Shown piece after piece: positions 53,801 to 63,600 of a stretch of 64,000 nucleotides of DNA. The translations under genes and the position numbers were made by a program. Position 1 is the first letter of the stretch; each line of letters begins with the position of its first letter. The notes beneath the pieces were generated by a model. The model did not search any database and was not told the DNA's origin. It saw nothing but the letters and a program-made list of their open reading frames with translations. The stretch is from Lujinxingia vulgaris (GTDB lineage: Bacteria; Myxococcota_A; Bradymonadia; Bradymonadales; Bradymonadaceae): the NCBI RefSeq assembly GCF_007997005.1, contig NZ_VOSL01000002.1, positions 1 to 64,000 of the forward strand, given 5' to 3'.

Positions 53801-56800
53801 GTCGAAGGCATCGCCGGACTCGCAGCGTAAGGTGCGCCGGATGCCTGCGGCGCAGCGTCGACCGAGGGTTGAGCCGAAGTCGAGGGTTGGGCCTGCCCGG
53901 GAGTTGACGTGCTGAGGGGAGGTTGCACCCGGGCGGGGGCATGAATCGCCGCGTCGGTGACCCGGGGAAGCGCAGGCGCAGGGGGCAGGATGGTGGTCTT
54001 CGACATCGGCGGGTCGGGGGCAAAAGAGGGAGCGGATGTGGGAGCCTGCGTCGCGTCCCGGGAGGGGGGCGTCGCTGGCGAGAGCTGGTAGGTGGGCCAG
54101 TGCGCCGGGAAGCTCAAGGTGGCGTCGTTGCTGGTCGAGGGCTGACCCGGGGTCGTAAAGAGGGGGTGGTTTTGAGCGCGCTCCATCCGGGCGTTGTAAG
54201 CGTCCAGATCGACGGAGACGCCGGCCGCGGCCAGGCGCGCAATCGCGTTGGCCAGGGGCCGAATCCCCGCGTCGGCCGCCGAATCGAGCGAGACGCAGAG
54301 ATGGGGGCGCTCGCCAAGAATCTGGCGAATCCAGGGGCCGAGGGTCGTGCGGGGGCCGTGCTCCACGAAGATGCGCACGCCGTCGTCGTAGGCGGCGTTG
54401 ATGATCGCCGGGAAGTCCACCGTGCGCAGCGCCTGGCCCAGCAGCGCCTGCGCCACGGTGACGCTGGTGGGCTCGTAGTGGCTCTGGAAGGCGTGGCTGT
54501 AGAGGCGTCGTGGGGTCGAAAAACTCTCGCGGGTGTGCAGCTTGAGCCAGCGCTCCTGAAAACCTGCGACCTCGGGGATGTGCACGGCGATGTCGTAGTC
54601 GAGGTGGCTCGCGCGGTGGTCGGGAAGGCGTTGAAGCACGCGCGCGATCGCCGGGGCGTGCCCCCCGATGGTCTGGTCGTCGGGGGCGTTGATGAGCGTG
54701 AGGTAGGCCAGAGGCTCTGCGGACAGGGCCTCTTCGAGCGCCTGGCGCGGGCCGACCACCCGCCAGGTCTCCCACTGCGGCGCTTCGTCTTCACTCAGGT
54801 GCTCGGCCCAGGCTTTTTTCAACACATCGAAGGTGCCGCCCAGCGCGCGCGTGAAGGTGCCGCTGCTGGAGAACTGGTCGTAGAGCGCGTCGAAGTCGCG
54901 CCACACTCCGGTGGCAAAGAGTGCGTTGGTCTCCCCGCTGCTAAAGCCGATGGCGGCGTCGAAGTCGATGCCCAGAAACTCGGTCGTCAGATCGTTATGC
55001 AGCTGCGCCAGGGTGGAGGCCGCAAAGAGCTTGTCCAGCGGTGTTGCGGCGGCCTTCGGGTCGGGGTGGGTCATCCAGCGGGTGGCCGCATCGACGCGCG
55101 TAAAGCGCGCGCGCAGATCTTCGAGAAGATCGGGGAAGGCCAGCACAAGCCCCTGCCCCATGCCGTGGTAGGCGGCCGCCGCCCCGGTGAAGACCTGGGC
55201 GACCTCGCCATCCATCGCCTCCATCGGGTAGATGCCCTCGCCGAGCGGCTCGCCGCTCATGAGAAAACGGGCCAGGCGACGTTGTTTGTCGGCGAGTTCT
55301 TCGGGGGTGGAAGCGACGATAAAGACGGGTGTGGGGCCGTCGACGCGGTGGATCTGGGGGGCGTCGAGGGCGACGGGGAGTGGCGAACGGGTGATGGCGC
55401 TGCGTCGCGGCGCGGCCTCGGTGGCGGAGGTCGCAATCACGGCGGAGGCGCGCAGGCCGGTGGCTTCTCCACCTCGCTTCAGGGCGAACTCCGGGAGCGC
55501 GATGGCCGCGGCGATGGCCAGAAGTCCGCGGGCGCTGCCGCACTCGGGAAGATGCGCGTCGAGCGACACAGCGTCGCGCAGGTCCGCCTCGGTCGGGAGC
55601 GTGGCTAGAATCGTGTCTCCCTGCTCGCGCGCGAGATCGGAGCGCTTTAAGACCAGCGCCACCGCGGCGTCGTCCTGAAGATCGTCAGCAACTTCGACCG
55701 CGCCCACCACTGCCGCGTCGAGCTCGCCGCGCCGGATGGCGTGGGCGGCTTCTTCGAGCGCGACGACGCCGGAGTGCTCCTCAGCGCTCAAGGTCAGCGA
55801 GGCGCCGCCCAGGTCGAGGTGGGCGTTGATGCGGTTGGCCACGATGTTGGGGAGCCCCCCGATCACCGCGGCCGCGGAGAGGGGTGGGGCGATCGCATCT
55901 TTCTCGGCCTCGCTCAGGTGCGCCTGACGGGCGCGCACCCCGTGGCGCACCACGTCGGGGTCGGTCTGCATACCCACAAACACGCCGGTGCGCTCGCGGT
56001 TGAGCTCCCCGGCCTGCGCGGTGGCCTCTTGAGCGACCTGAAGCATCGCGACCTGCTGCGGCGCCGAGACTTCGAGGTCACGGGGGGGAAAGCGCAGCCC
56101 TTTGAAGGGGAGGGTCAGCGTGTGGAGTTTGCCGCCCGTCTCGCTCCCATTCTGACCCTCGGTCGGGGCGTTGAGCAGCGAGGCAGCCCACTCGCCGGGG
56201 GTGCGGGCGTGGGGCAAAAGGGTCGCCAGGCCGACGACGGCGACCTCCACCGGCTCGGCGTCCTGCGGGGTATGCGGGTGACCCTGGGTTGTAGGAAGTT
56301 CTTTGTGGGTGCGGCTGATCGAGGTGTTGCCTGCCTTTGCCTCGGGGTAGGCGCGGGCGTAGGAGGGCCAGGACTCGACGAGAAGATGGCTGTTGTTTCC
56401 GCCAAACCCGAAGGCCGAGAGCGCGGCCACCTGGCGGGTGGGCTCCCAGGCTTCCGGGCTGCGCACCACCCGAAACGCGCTCTGGTTGAGGGCGTCGAGG
56501 GGCTGGTCGCAGTGGATGGTCGGCGCGAGCATGTTGGCCTGCATCGACGCCAGGATTTTTAGAAGCCCGGCCATGCCGGCGGCGGTGATGGCGTGGCCCA
56601 TATTGGACTTGAGCGAGCCGATGGGCAGCGATTCGTCGTGGCGATCCGGGAAGAGGGCCTGCAGGCTCTTAAGCTCCCGCCCGTCGCCCAGCGAGGTGCC
56701 GGTGGCGTGGCACTCGATGTAGCCGATGTCGTCCGGGCGAAGATCGAGGTCGCGGTAGGCGGCGCGCAGCGCGCGCACCTGCCCCTCGCTGCTGGGCACG

Positions 56801-57672
56801 AGCAGCCCGTCGGAGCGTCCGTCGTTGGAGAGCCCCACCTCGTGGATGACGCCTAAGATGGTGTCGCCGCAGGCCACCGCGTCGTCGAGGCGTTTGAGCG
56901 CCACAAAGGCGCAACCCTCGGTGGGCACAAGGCCGTTGGCGTCGCGGTGAAAGGGCCGGCTCTGCCCGGTGGGGCTGAGCGCCTGAAGGGCATGAAAGCC
57001 GATGTTCAAAAAGAGGGGGTCGGCGCGGTTGACCGCCCCGGCCAGCACCAGATCGCTCTGGTGGGAGCGCAGCCGCTCGATGCCCAGCTTGATGGCGTAG
57101 AGCGAGGAGGCGCAGGCCGCGTCCAGCGCTGCGGCCGGCGCCTCGGGGCGGCCCAGCGCCCGGGCGATAAGATGGGCCGGAAGTCCGCTCATATGGCGGT
57201 CGAGACGCCGGGAGAAGTTCGCCGCGTCGCTTCGCGAGGCCCGGCGCGCGTCGCGCAAAACCTCCGGGAGATGGTCTTCTTCGACGCTCTTTGCCATCCC
57301 CTCGCTGGGGAGCGAGAGGTTGCCTAAAAAGATCGCCAGGCGGCCTTCATCACGTTTTCTGGCCTGAAGGTAGGCCAACTTCGCGGTGTGCACCGACCAC
57401 TGCACCAGAGGGTCGATGTGGCGCATCACCTCGGCGTCCAGCGCGTAGTCTTCCGGGTTGAAGACCTCGTCAAAGCCCGTGACATAGCCCCCGGGGTTGT
57501 TCCAGCCCGGCTTACCCATCACGCGGGCGGGCTCGGCGCGCCAGCGCTCCGGGTCAGGAGGGCTGAGAAGATCGCGGCCCGCCAGAAGGTTTTGCCAGAA
57601 CGCCTCTGGCGAGAGCGATCCGGGGAAGACGCAAGACTGACCAACGATGGCCACGGGGGTGGGGCGACTCAT
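50833..57672 (-). CDS. PfaC-like PUFA synthase subunit with fused acyltransferase
   Basis: A 2279-residue multidomain protein. Residues 1-440: ketosynthase with active-site ALDAACASSLYA, ECHATGTSLGDG and SNMGHAITAAG. About 465-770: chain-length-factor-like KS without the cysteine (LTLSAEEHSGVVALEEAA). About 790-1165: PfaB-like acyltransferase (AAIGFSSGETNALFATG). About 1170-1464: disordered linker. About 1465-2279: four FabA-like hot-dog folds with AWYLHRGHIPAG (near 1535), QWFFDGHFKNDPCMPG (1744), AWYFDHNDRPVVPY (1953) and EWFFKAHFFQDPVQPG (2162). The acyltransferase fused to KS-CLF-DH is like myxobacterial Pfa3, but no acylglycerolphosphate acyltransferase follows. It builds and dehydrates acyl chains on the partner ACPs. 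Start and stop overlap the neighbours by ATGA. Confidence 0.92.
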   Translation of the reverse strand: MSRPTPVAIVGQSCVFPGSLSPEAFWQNLLAGRDLLSPPDPERWRAEPARVMGKPGWNNPGGYVTGFDEVFNPEDYALDAEVMRHIDPLVQWSVHTAKLAYLQARKRDEGRLAIFLGNLSLPSEGMAKSVEEDHLPEVLRDARRASRSDAANFSRRLDRHMSGLPAHLIARALGRPEAPAAALDAACASSLYAIKLGIERLRSHQSDLVLAGAVNRADPLFLNIGFHALQALSPTGQSRPFHRDANGLVPTEGCAFVALKRLDDAVACGDTILGVIHEVGLSNDGRSDGLLVPSSEGQVRALRAAYRDLDLRPDDIGYIECHATGTSLGDGRELKSLQALFPDRHDESLPIGSLKSNMGHAITAAGMAGLLKILASMQANMLAPTIHCDQPLDALNQSAFRVVRSPEAWEPTRQVAALSAFGFGGNNSHLLVESWPSYARAYPEAKAGNTSISRTHKELPTTQGHPHTPQDAEPVEVAVVGLATLLPHARTPGEWAASLLNAPTEGQNGSETGGKLHTLTLPFKGLRFPPRDLEVSAPQQVAMLQVAQEATAQAGELNRERTGVFVGMQTDPDVVRHGVRARQAHLSEAEKDAIAPPLSAAAVIGGLPNIVANRINAHLDLGGASLTLSAEEHSGVVALEEAAHAIRRGELDAAVVGAVEVADDLQDDAAVALVLKRSDLAREQGDTILATLPTEADLRDAVSLDAHLPECGSARGLLAIAAAIALPEFALKRGGEATGLRASAVIATSATEAAPRRSAITRSPLPVALDAPQIHRVDGPTPVFIVASTPEELADKQRRLARFLMSGEPLGEGIYPMEAMDGEVAQVFTGAAAAYHGMGQGLVLAFPDLLEDLRARFTRVDAATRWMTHPDPKAAATPLDKLFAASTLAQLHNDLTTEFLGIDFDAAIGFSSGETNALFATGVWRDFDALYDQFSSSGTFTRALGGTFDVLKKAWAEHLSEDEAPQWETWRVVGPRQALEEALSAEPLAYLTLINAPDDQTIGGHAPAIARVLQRLPDHRASHLDYDIAVHIPEVAGFQERWLKLHTRESFSTPRRLYSHAFQSHYEPTSVTVAQALLGQALRTVDFPAIINAAYDDGVRIFVEHGPRTTLGPWIRQILGERPHLCVSLDSAADAGIRPLANAIARLAAAGVSVDLDAYNARMERAQNHPLFTTPGQPSTSNDATLSFPAHWPTYQLSPATPPSRDATQAPTSAPSFAPDPPMSKTTILPPAPALPRVTDAAIHAPARVQPPLSTSTPGQAQPSTSAQPSVDAAPQASGAPYAASPAMPSTSASSLPPYFELQRQAYERYLGVLATQAEVHKAFLAHSQRAWQMANQPGHHPVHHPAQTTQGHLGASNGAEFSSAVAGDVSHSYPANASSMPASQTTVGQVAQTPQGHRNATLGHPENTTLGHDSATLGHPEMTTLGHPENTIFGYPPETTQGHPTASDSAELSSSPPAPTPIGPTFDRGDLEVLASGNISQVFGPLFSIQDDFPRQVRMPEPPLLLADRVTGIDAEPGVVGTGTIWTETDITPDAWYLHRGHIPAGIMIEAGQADLLLISWMGADFQNRGERIYRLLGCELTYRGGLPQAGDTLSYDIHIDGHANQGPIRIFFFHYDCRVGDGIRLSVREGQAGFFSDAELAESMGVLWTPEKEELDEAPEHITSLVSPELVPSNFSAAQVQAFADGEPAACFGAGYERLLTHTRTPSIHEGRMCLMGEVEELDPQGGPWGRGYLRSRLDITPDQWFFDGHFKNDPCMPGTLMFEAGMQAMSFYMAACGLTLHRDGWRFEPAPDIPYQLRCRGQVTPTSKVLTYEIFVEELHDTSTGGRPALRAHILATVDGLKAFHCRSMVMHLVPDTPMGERIACEGTPEERDRRAVERGGVIHDRFALEATGIGPATACMGPLYQRYEDAGRMPRLPGDPFQFMTRVTNFSAQPGHSAPGDEAVVEYDLPEDAWYFDHNDRPVVPYAVLLEAALQPCGWLSLTSKAFTDAAQPLYYRNLDGQATLLQELVPTGGTLRTHTRMTNQSISGSMIIQSFEVQCTIDHVPVYELTTTFGFFPHAALQNQVGLPLTDLDRERLSAPPEVTLDRELRASWSTQGRSEDGRSAELELPPVVDLTTPPDAEHPGLWPDAMLRMIDRITSWEESATGVRVRAEKDVDPAEWFFKAHFFQDPVQPGSLGVEAMIQTLRYALLRLGLHRRFERPVIEPLALHQALTWKYRGQVIPENKKISILLDLHTVEEHADETLLVSEAWLLVDGLKIYHTSNLALRVREDRS
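53336..53525. repeat. palindromic motif cluster inside the PfaC-like linker
   Basis: About seven motifs (GACCCAGGGTCG, GACCGAGGGTCG, GACCCTGGGTCG and degenerate forms) spaced by TTTTCGGGG. They are read on the minus strand as TTLGHPE, TLGHDSA and TTQGHPT-type peptides in the linker between acyltransferase and first dehydratase (residues about 1380-1445). A further copy lies at 53614, and others lie at 56280 (between KS and CLF) and 54140 (start of the linker). Confidence 0.88.
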
Positions 57673-60600
57673 AGAAGCTGCTCGGAGCGAAAGTACATCT
57701 CAAGGCCGCGAAGGGTCGCAGCGAGTTGGCCGTCGGCGCAGCGAAGATCGAGATCGAAGATGGCGCGGTGGGCATTGACGTCGCGGGTGCGCGCGAGCAG
57801 CTCGACGGGGCCGTCGCACTGGCTCAACCCCAGATCCACAAACTCGGCGATGGCCGTGGGCAGGTTGGCGCGCCCGTCGGAGAGCGCCGCCTGGGTCAGC
57901 GCCAGCTGCAATGCCCCGTCGACCAGCGCCGGATCACCGGCCCAGCTTGCGGTCTTCCAGCCGGCGTCGACTGCGCGCAGCAGTGTGGCGCAGGCGTCGG
58001 GGTGGCCCAGGCCATCGGCGGCGCGGATCAGGCGAAAGGGGCCGGTGTGAAAGAGGCAGCGCTCGTAGACCGCGTCGACGTCGAGCGTCGCGTCTTCGAA
58101 GCGCTCGGGGATGCTCAGCGGCGTGACCGTGGGTTGAGCCTCCGCCATTGTTTTGGCGCTGAAGCGGCGGTTGCCCTCCTCATCGAGGACCTCCAGAAGG
58201 AGGTCTTCTGTGCCGGCCTGCGCCGTGGCGCGAAGTTCAAAACGCCAGCAGGCGTCGGGACTCTCGAAGTTCTCCAGCGTGACGCCACGCAGCACTTTGA
58301 AGTCGCGCAGGCGCAGCGTGTCGGCCGCCGGAATGGCCTGGCGCGCGATGGCGTGCAGCCAGTCCAGTGCGACGGCGGCCGGGAGCACCGGGTGCCCCTG
58401 GACGCTGTGGCCTTTTAAGAAGTCGTGGGTACGCGCGCTGACGAAGGTCGTGGCGCGGGCGCGCACCGCGTCGTCGAGAAGTCCGTCGCCGAGCACGATC
58501 TCGGTGCCCGCCGCGTCTTCGCGAAGTTCGCAGACGAAGGCGCGGGCGCCGGCGTGGAGATCGATGAGCGAGACGCCGCGCGATTCAAAATGGGCGCGCA
58601 GCGAGGCGTCGACCATGCCACCGTCCCAGGGGCCCCAGCCCAGCGAGCGGGTCAGAAGGGCGGGGCGGTCGGGATGGTTTTTGGCGCGCTCGGCGGCCTG
58701 TGCGGCGACGACCTTGTTGAGGGTTTCGTTGGCCATGGCGTAGTCGACCTGGCCTGTGTTGCCGGTGCGGGCGGCCACCGAGGAGAACGCGCCGATAAAA
58801 CGCAGCGGGTCGTCGGCGCTGACCTCCAGCAGAGCGCGCAGGCCGTCAACTTTGGTGTCGAAGACGAAGTTGAAGTCGTCATCCGACTTCTGGTCGATGG
58901 TCTTATCGGCCAGCACCCCGGCGGCGTGCAGCAGGGCGGTGGGAGGGCCGAAGTCGTTACGCACGGTCTCAAACGCGCGGTGCAGCGCGTCGCGATCGCG
59001 CACATCGGCGACCAGGTAGCGGGCGCGAGCGCCGGCGGCCTCCATGGCGGCGAGGGTCTGGCGAACTTCTCGTTGCGCCAGCGTCTTCGCCGCCATACGG
59101 CCAATCTCCTTCAACGAGGGCGACTCACCGGCGGAGCGTGCCCGGGTAAGAAGCACGCGTTTGATCTCGGCGTCGGTCCGGGCCTCTCGAAGCTCGGCGG
59201 GCTCCTCGTCGAGGGCGGTGCGGCCGAGCAGGATGATGGTCGGCTGCGCCTGCCTGGCAAGCTCAATGAGGCAGTGCGCGGTCACGCCGCGGGCGCCGCC
59301 CGAAGCGATGAGGATGTCGGAGGCACCCAGGGTCAGGGGGCCCTCTGTGGGCGCGTCGGTCTTTGTGGCGCGCAGGGTGTAGCGCAGGAAGTTCGCCGCC
59401 AGGGCGACCTCAAGCTCCGGGCCGCCGCCGAGAAGTTCGTCGGCCAGGCGGCGCGCGACCGCCTGCGGGTCACGACCCTGGGACGCGACATCGATGGATT
59501 TGACGAGGGTCGAAGGCCACTCCAGGGCCGCCGTTTTGGCCAGCGCACTCAAGCCTCCGAGCCAGGCGCGGGGCCCCTGCGGGACGTCGCTCAGCCCGAA
59601 GGAGCCGCCGGTGTCCTGAATCAGCGCGTAGGTCTGCAGGGTGGTCTTCCGGGCGGCGAGTCGCGCGCAGGCGAAGGCGTTGCGCTGAAGGTGCAGCGCG
59701 CTATCGACGTCGGGGGTCTCGCGCAGCCCCCGGAGGTCGAGAAGTTGCGCAACCGCGCCATCTTCATCGAGTTCGTCGACGACGTCTGCCTGGTAGCCGC
59801 GCTCGCTGAGAAGTCCGGCCAGCGCGTTGGCCACGCCCCCCCGATCGTCGATCACGGTGATCGGAGCGTTGCTCAAAAAGGTCAAACCCGCCGACGGCGC
59901 CGCCACACGCTCCACCGCGTAGCGGGTGGGGAGCGGGACGGTCACCGCCGACGGTTCAGATTTTCCCAGGCTGTTGTCCTCCGCAGCGCCGGTGGAGCCG
60001 AGCGTGTTCATATACCCGACGATGTCGCCGAGCGTCTTGAGCGAGGCCATCTTCGAGGGGTCAAGCTCGGGGAGCTCGGGCAATTTCTCCTGGACGGCCG
60101 AGAGGATCTCGACGCGCTTGATGGAGTCGATGCCCAGGTCGGCCTCAAGGGCCATGGAGGCGTCGAGCATCTCGGCGGGATAGCCGGTCTTGTCGGCGAC
60201 GACGTCCATAAACGTCGTGGTGAGGTCGGCCGCCGGTGCGCTCGCCGGGGCATTTTGCGTGACCGTGGGTTGCGCCTGGGCGTTGTTTTGTGCGGGTGAA
60301 CCGCCACTCTGCGCCGGCGCGGTGCTCTGCAGGTAGGCGACGATATCGCCGAGCGTTTTGAGCGAGGCCATCTTCGAGGGGTCGAGCTCGGGGAGCTCCG
60401 GCAACTTCTCCTGGACGGCCGAGAGGATCTCGACGCGCTTGATGGAGTCGATGCCCAGGTCGGCCTCAAGGGCCATGGAGGCGTCGAGCATCTCGGCGGG
60501 GTAGCCGGTCTTATCGGCGACGACGTCCATAAAGGTCGTGGTGAGGTCGGCCGCGGGTGCGCTCGCCGGAGCGTTTTGCGTGACCGTGGGTTGCGCCTGG

Positions 60601-63600
60601 GCGTGGTTTTGTGCGGGTGAACCGCCACTCTGCGCCGGCGCGGTGCTCTGCAGGTAGGCGACGATATCGCCGAGCGTTTTGAGCGAGGCCATCTTCGAGG
60701 GGTCGAGCTCGGGGAGCTCCGGCAACTTCTCCTGGACGGCCGACAAGATCTCGACGCGCTTGATGGAGTCGATGCCCAGGTCGGCCTCAAGGGCCATGGA
60801 GGCGTCGAGCATCTCGGCGGGGTAGCCGGTCTTGTCGGCGACGACGTCCATAAATGTGCGGGCGAGGTCAGCCGAAGGCGTGGTCGTCGGGGCACTCGCC
60901 GCTGGTTGCGACACGACCCTGGGTTGCGTCACCGCCTGATTCTGTGCGGGTGCGGCGGTGGTCGCGCCATGGCCATTGAGGCTGGCAGCCGAGGTTTGGG
61001 AACGCAGCCCACCCATTAAGGGGTGGACGGCGTGGTAGCGGTCCTCGCGATCCTGCCAGGCGACAGGTGCGACCGGGGGTTGCGGCGTGACCGGGGGTTG
61101 GGGGGCGACCGGGGGTTGGGTCTGGGCCTGCGCACGGTAGCCGTTCACCGGGGCCTGAGGCATGACCGTGGGTTGCGTCACAGCTGCCTGCGGTGCGGGG
61201 ATCGAGGGTGCCACCGGCACCTGACCGCCGGCCTGGCACCACTGCGCAAAGGAGGTCTCCATCGCCTGCATGTACGCCATCTGGGCCTGGGCTACCGAGC
61301 GCTCCATCAGCTGCAGATAGGCCATGTGGCTGTCGGCCATCGCACGCTGATACTCCGCAAAGGCCTGCGCCGACGCCGGCGCTGTCGGTTGACCTGCAGC
61401 CGGTGCCTGCCCGTTGCGATACGCCTGCTGCGTGGGCGCTGCCGGCTGGCCCGGAGCCGTCGGCTGACCATTCGTATACTGCTGCTCACTCATCGTCGTT
61501 TTGTCCCTGGTAGAATCGTGGCTCGTGTCGTGGGCCGCATAGGCCGCCGGAGCAAAGGCGCCTCGAAGATCCGATGTGCTCGAAGTGGTCGAAGTGGTCG
61601 AAGTGCTTGAAATATTTGAGGAATTTAAAGTGTCTGGGCTGTCCGGAGAGGTTGAGACATCCGGACGAACCGCCACATCGGGGTTGGGCGCCGGCAATGC
61701 CGCCGCGCCCCCTTCGGGCGGGTAGGGCCGGCCGTAGTTCGCACCGTTGAGCTTGATTGTGAACTTCGAGCGCGGGCGCTCACGCGGGTCGCTCGGTGTG
61801 GCGTAGCCCTCCCAGAGCGCGCCGAAATCAAGCGCGATGCCCAGCGCGCTCAGGCGTCCCAGCGCTTCAAAGAGGGCGGTGACGTCATCTTTGCCACGGG
61901 CGTCGAGGGCGATGGTCTCAAAGTCTTCACCGCTCAAGATGCGCTTGACCAGCCCGCTGAGCACACCCTGGGGGCCGACCTCCACAAAGGTGCGAGCGCC
62001 CGCTTCGTGCATCGCGCGGATCATCTCCACAAAACGCACCGGCGAGCTGATCTGAGCCTGGAGGCTCTGTCGGATCGCGTCGGCGTTGTCGGGGGTGTAG
62101 GCCCGGGCGCTCACATTGGCAAAAGCCTCGCACTTCAAGTCACCAAAAGCCTGCTCGCCAAGAAACGCACCGAAGGCCGGCGCCGCATCGGCCACAATCG
62201 GGGAGTGGAAGGCGGTGGCCACCGGCAGGCGAATAAAGGTGATGAGCTGCTCGTCGAGGAAGCTCTCGGCGGTCTCAATCGCCTCCACCGAGCCCGAGAT
62301 CACGACCTGAGTGGGGCTGTTATCATTGGCGATCACGACGTCTGCGTCGCATCCGCTCAGAACCTCGCGGAGCTCGTCGGCCGCCATGCGCACCGCGCAC
62401 ATCGCGCCGCTTGTGGTGGTGGCAGCCTCAGCCATCAGCTGGCCGCGACGCGCGGCGATGTTGAGCATGGTGGCGGGGTCAAAGGCGCCGGCGGCCTGCA
62501 GCGCGCTGACCTCTCCGTAGGAGTGGCCGGCGACCATATCGGGCTTGAGTCCCAGGGCCTGCAGCATCGCCTGGCGGGCCAGGCTGTCGGCGCCGATGGC
62601 CGGCTGAGCCCACTCCGTCTCGCGCAGCGCAAGCTCCTGGGCTTCTTTTTGTTCTTTGCCAAACGCCGGCGGCGGAAACACCTTATGGTGCAGCCCCAGC
62701 GGTGCGGCGGTATCCCAGACCTCGCGGGCGCGATCAAAGGCCATCGCCAGATCGGCACCCATGCCCACGTACTGACTTCCCTGACCCGGGTACAAAAAGG
62801 CGACCTTGCCCTGGGTGCTCGCACCCTGGCGCACCCACATCCCGGGAAGATCGAAGTCGATCTTCTCGGCGTCGAAGTTCGCCAGCGCCTGCGCGATCTT
62901 TTTGCCGAGCTCGTCGAGCGATCCGGCGATCAGCGCCAGGCGAATCGATGACCGGGGGTTGAACGTCGACTGCGAGTTATGCGCCTTAAAGGCCAGCAGT
63001 TCGCGTTTGTCGCCCTCATCGTCCGGCTGCACCTCAAGGTTCTTTTGAAGCGACGTCAGCGTGTGTTTGAGCGAGCCGAGATCGTCGGCGCCGTAGACAA
63101 AAAGCTCGGTCTTGAGCGCGCGCAGGCGATCGGGCGTTTCGGCCGGTCCCTGGTACTCCTCCAGCGCGACGTGGAAGTTGCTGCCGCCAAATCCAAACGA
63201 ACTAAGACCCGCGCGTCGCGGATGATCGTCGCCGCGCACCCAGGGTCGCGCCTCGGTGTTGAGGTAGAAGGGGCTCTCGTCGATGCCCATCTTCGGGTTG
63301 GGCTGGCCCACCTTGATGGTGGGCGGGAGCACCTTGTGATGCAGCGCCATCACGACTTTAAACAGACCGGCGGCGCCGGCGGCGGCCTTGGTGTGGCCGA
63401 TCTGACTTTTTACCGAGCCCAGCGCGCACCACGGTTGGTTGGTGGTTTCTTGAGTGTTTTCAGAGTCTTGCGGGGTTTTGTTTCCGCCAAAGGCCAGGCG
63501 TAAACCCTCAAACTCCGCGGCGTCGCCGGCGCGGGTGCCGGTGCCGTGCGCCTCGACAAGCTCAATGGTCTCGGGGGCAAATCCGGCGCGCTCGTGCGCG

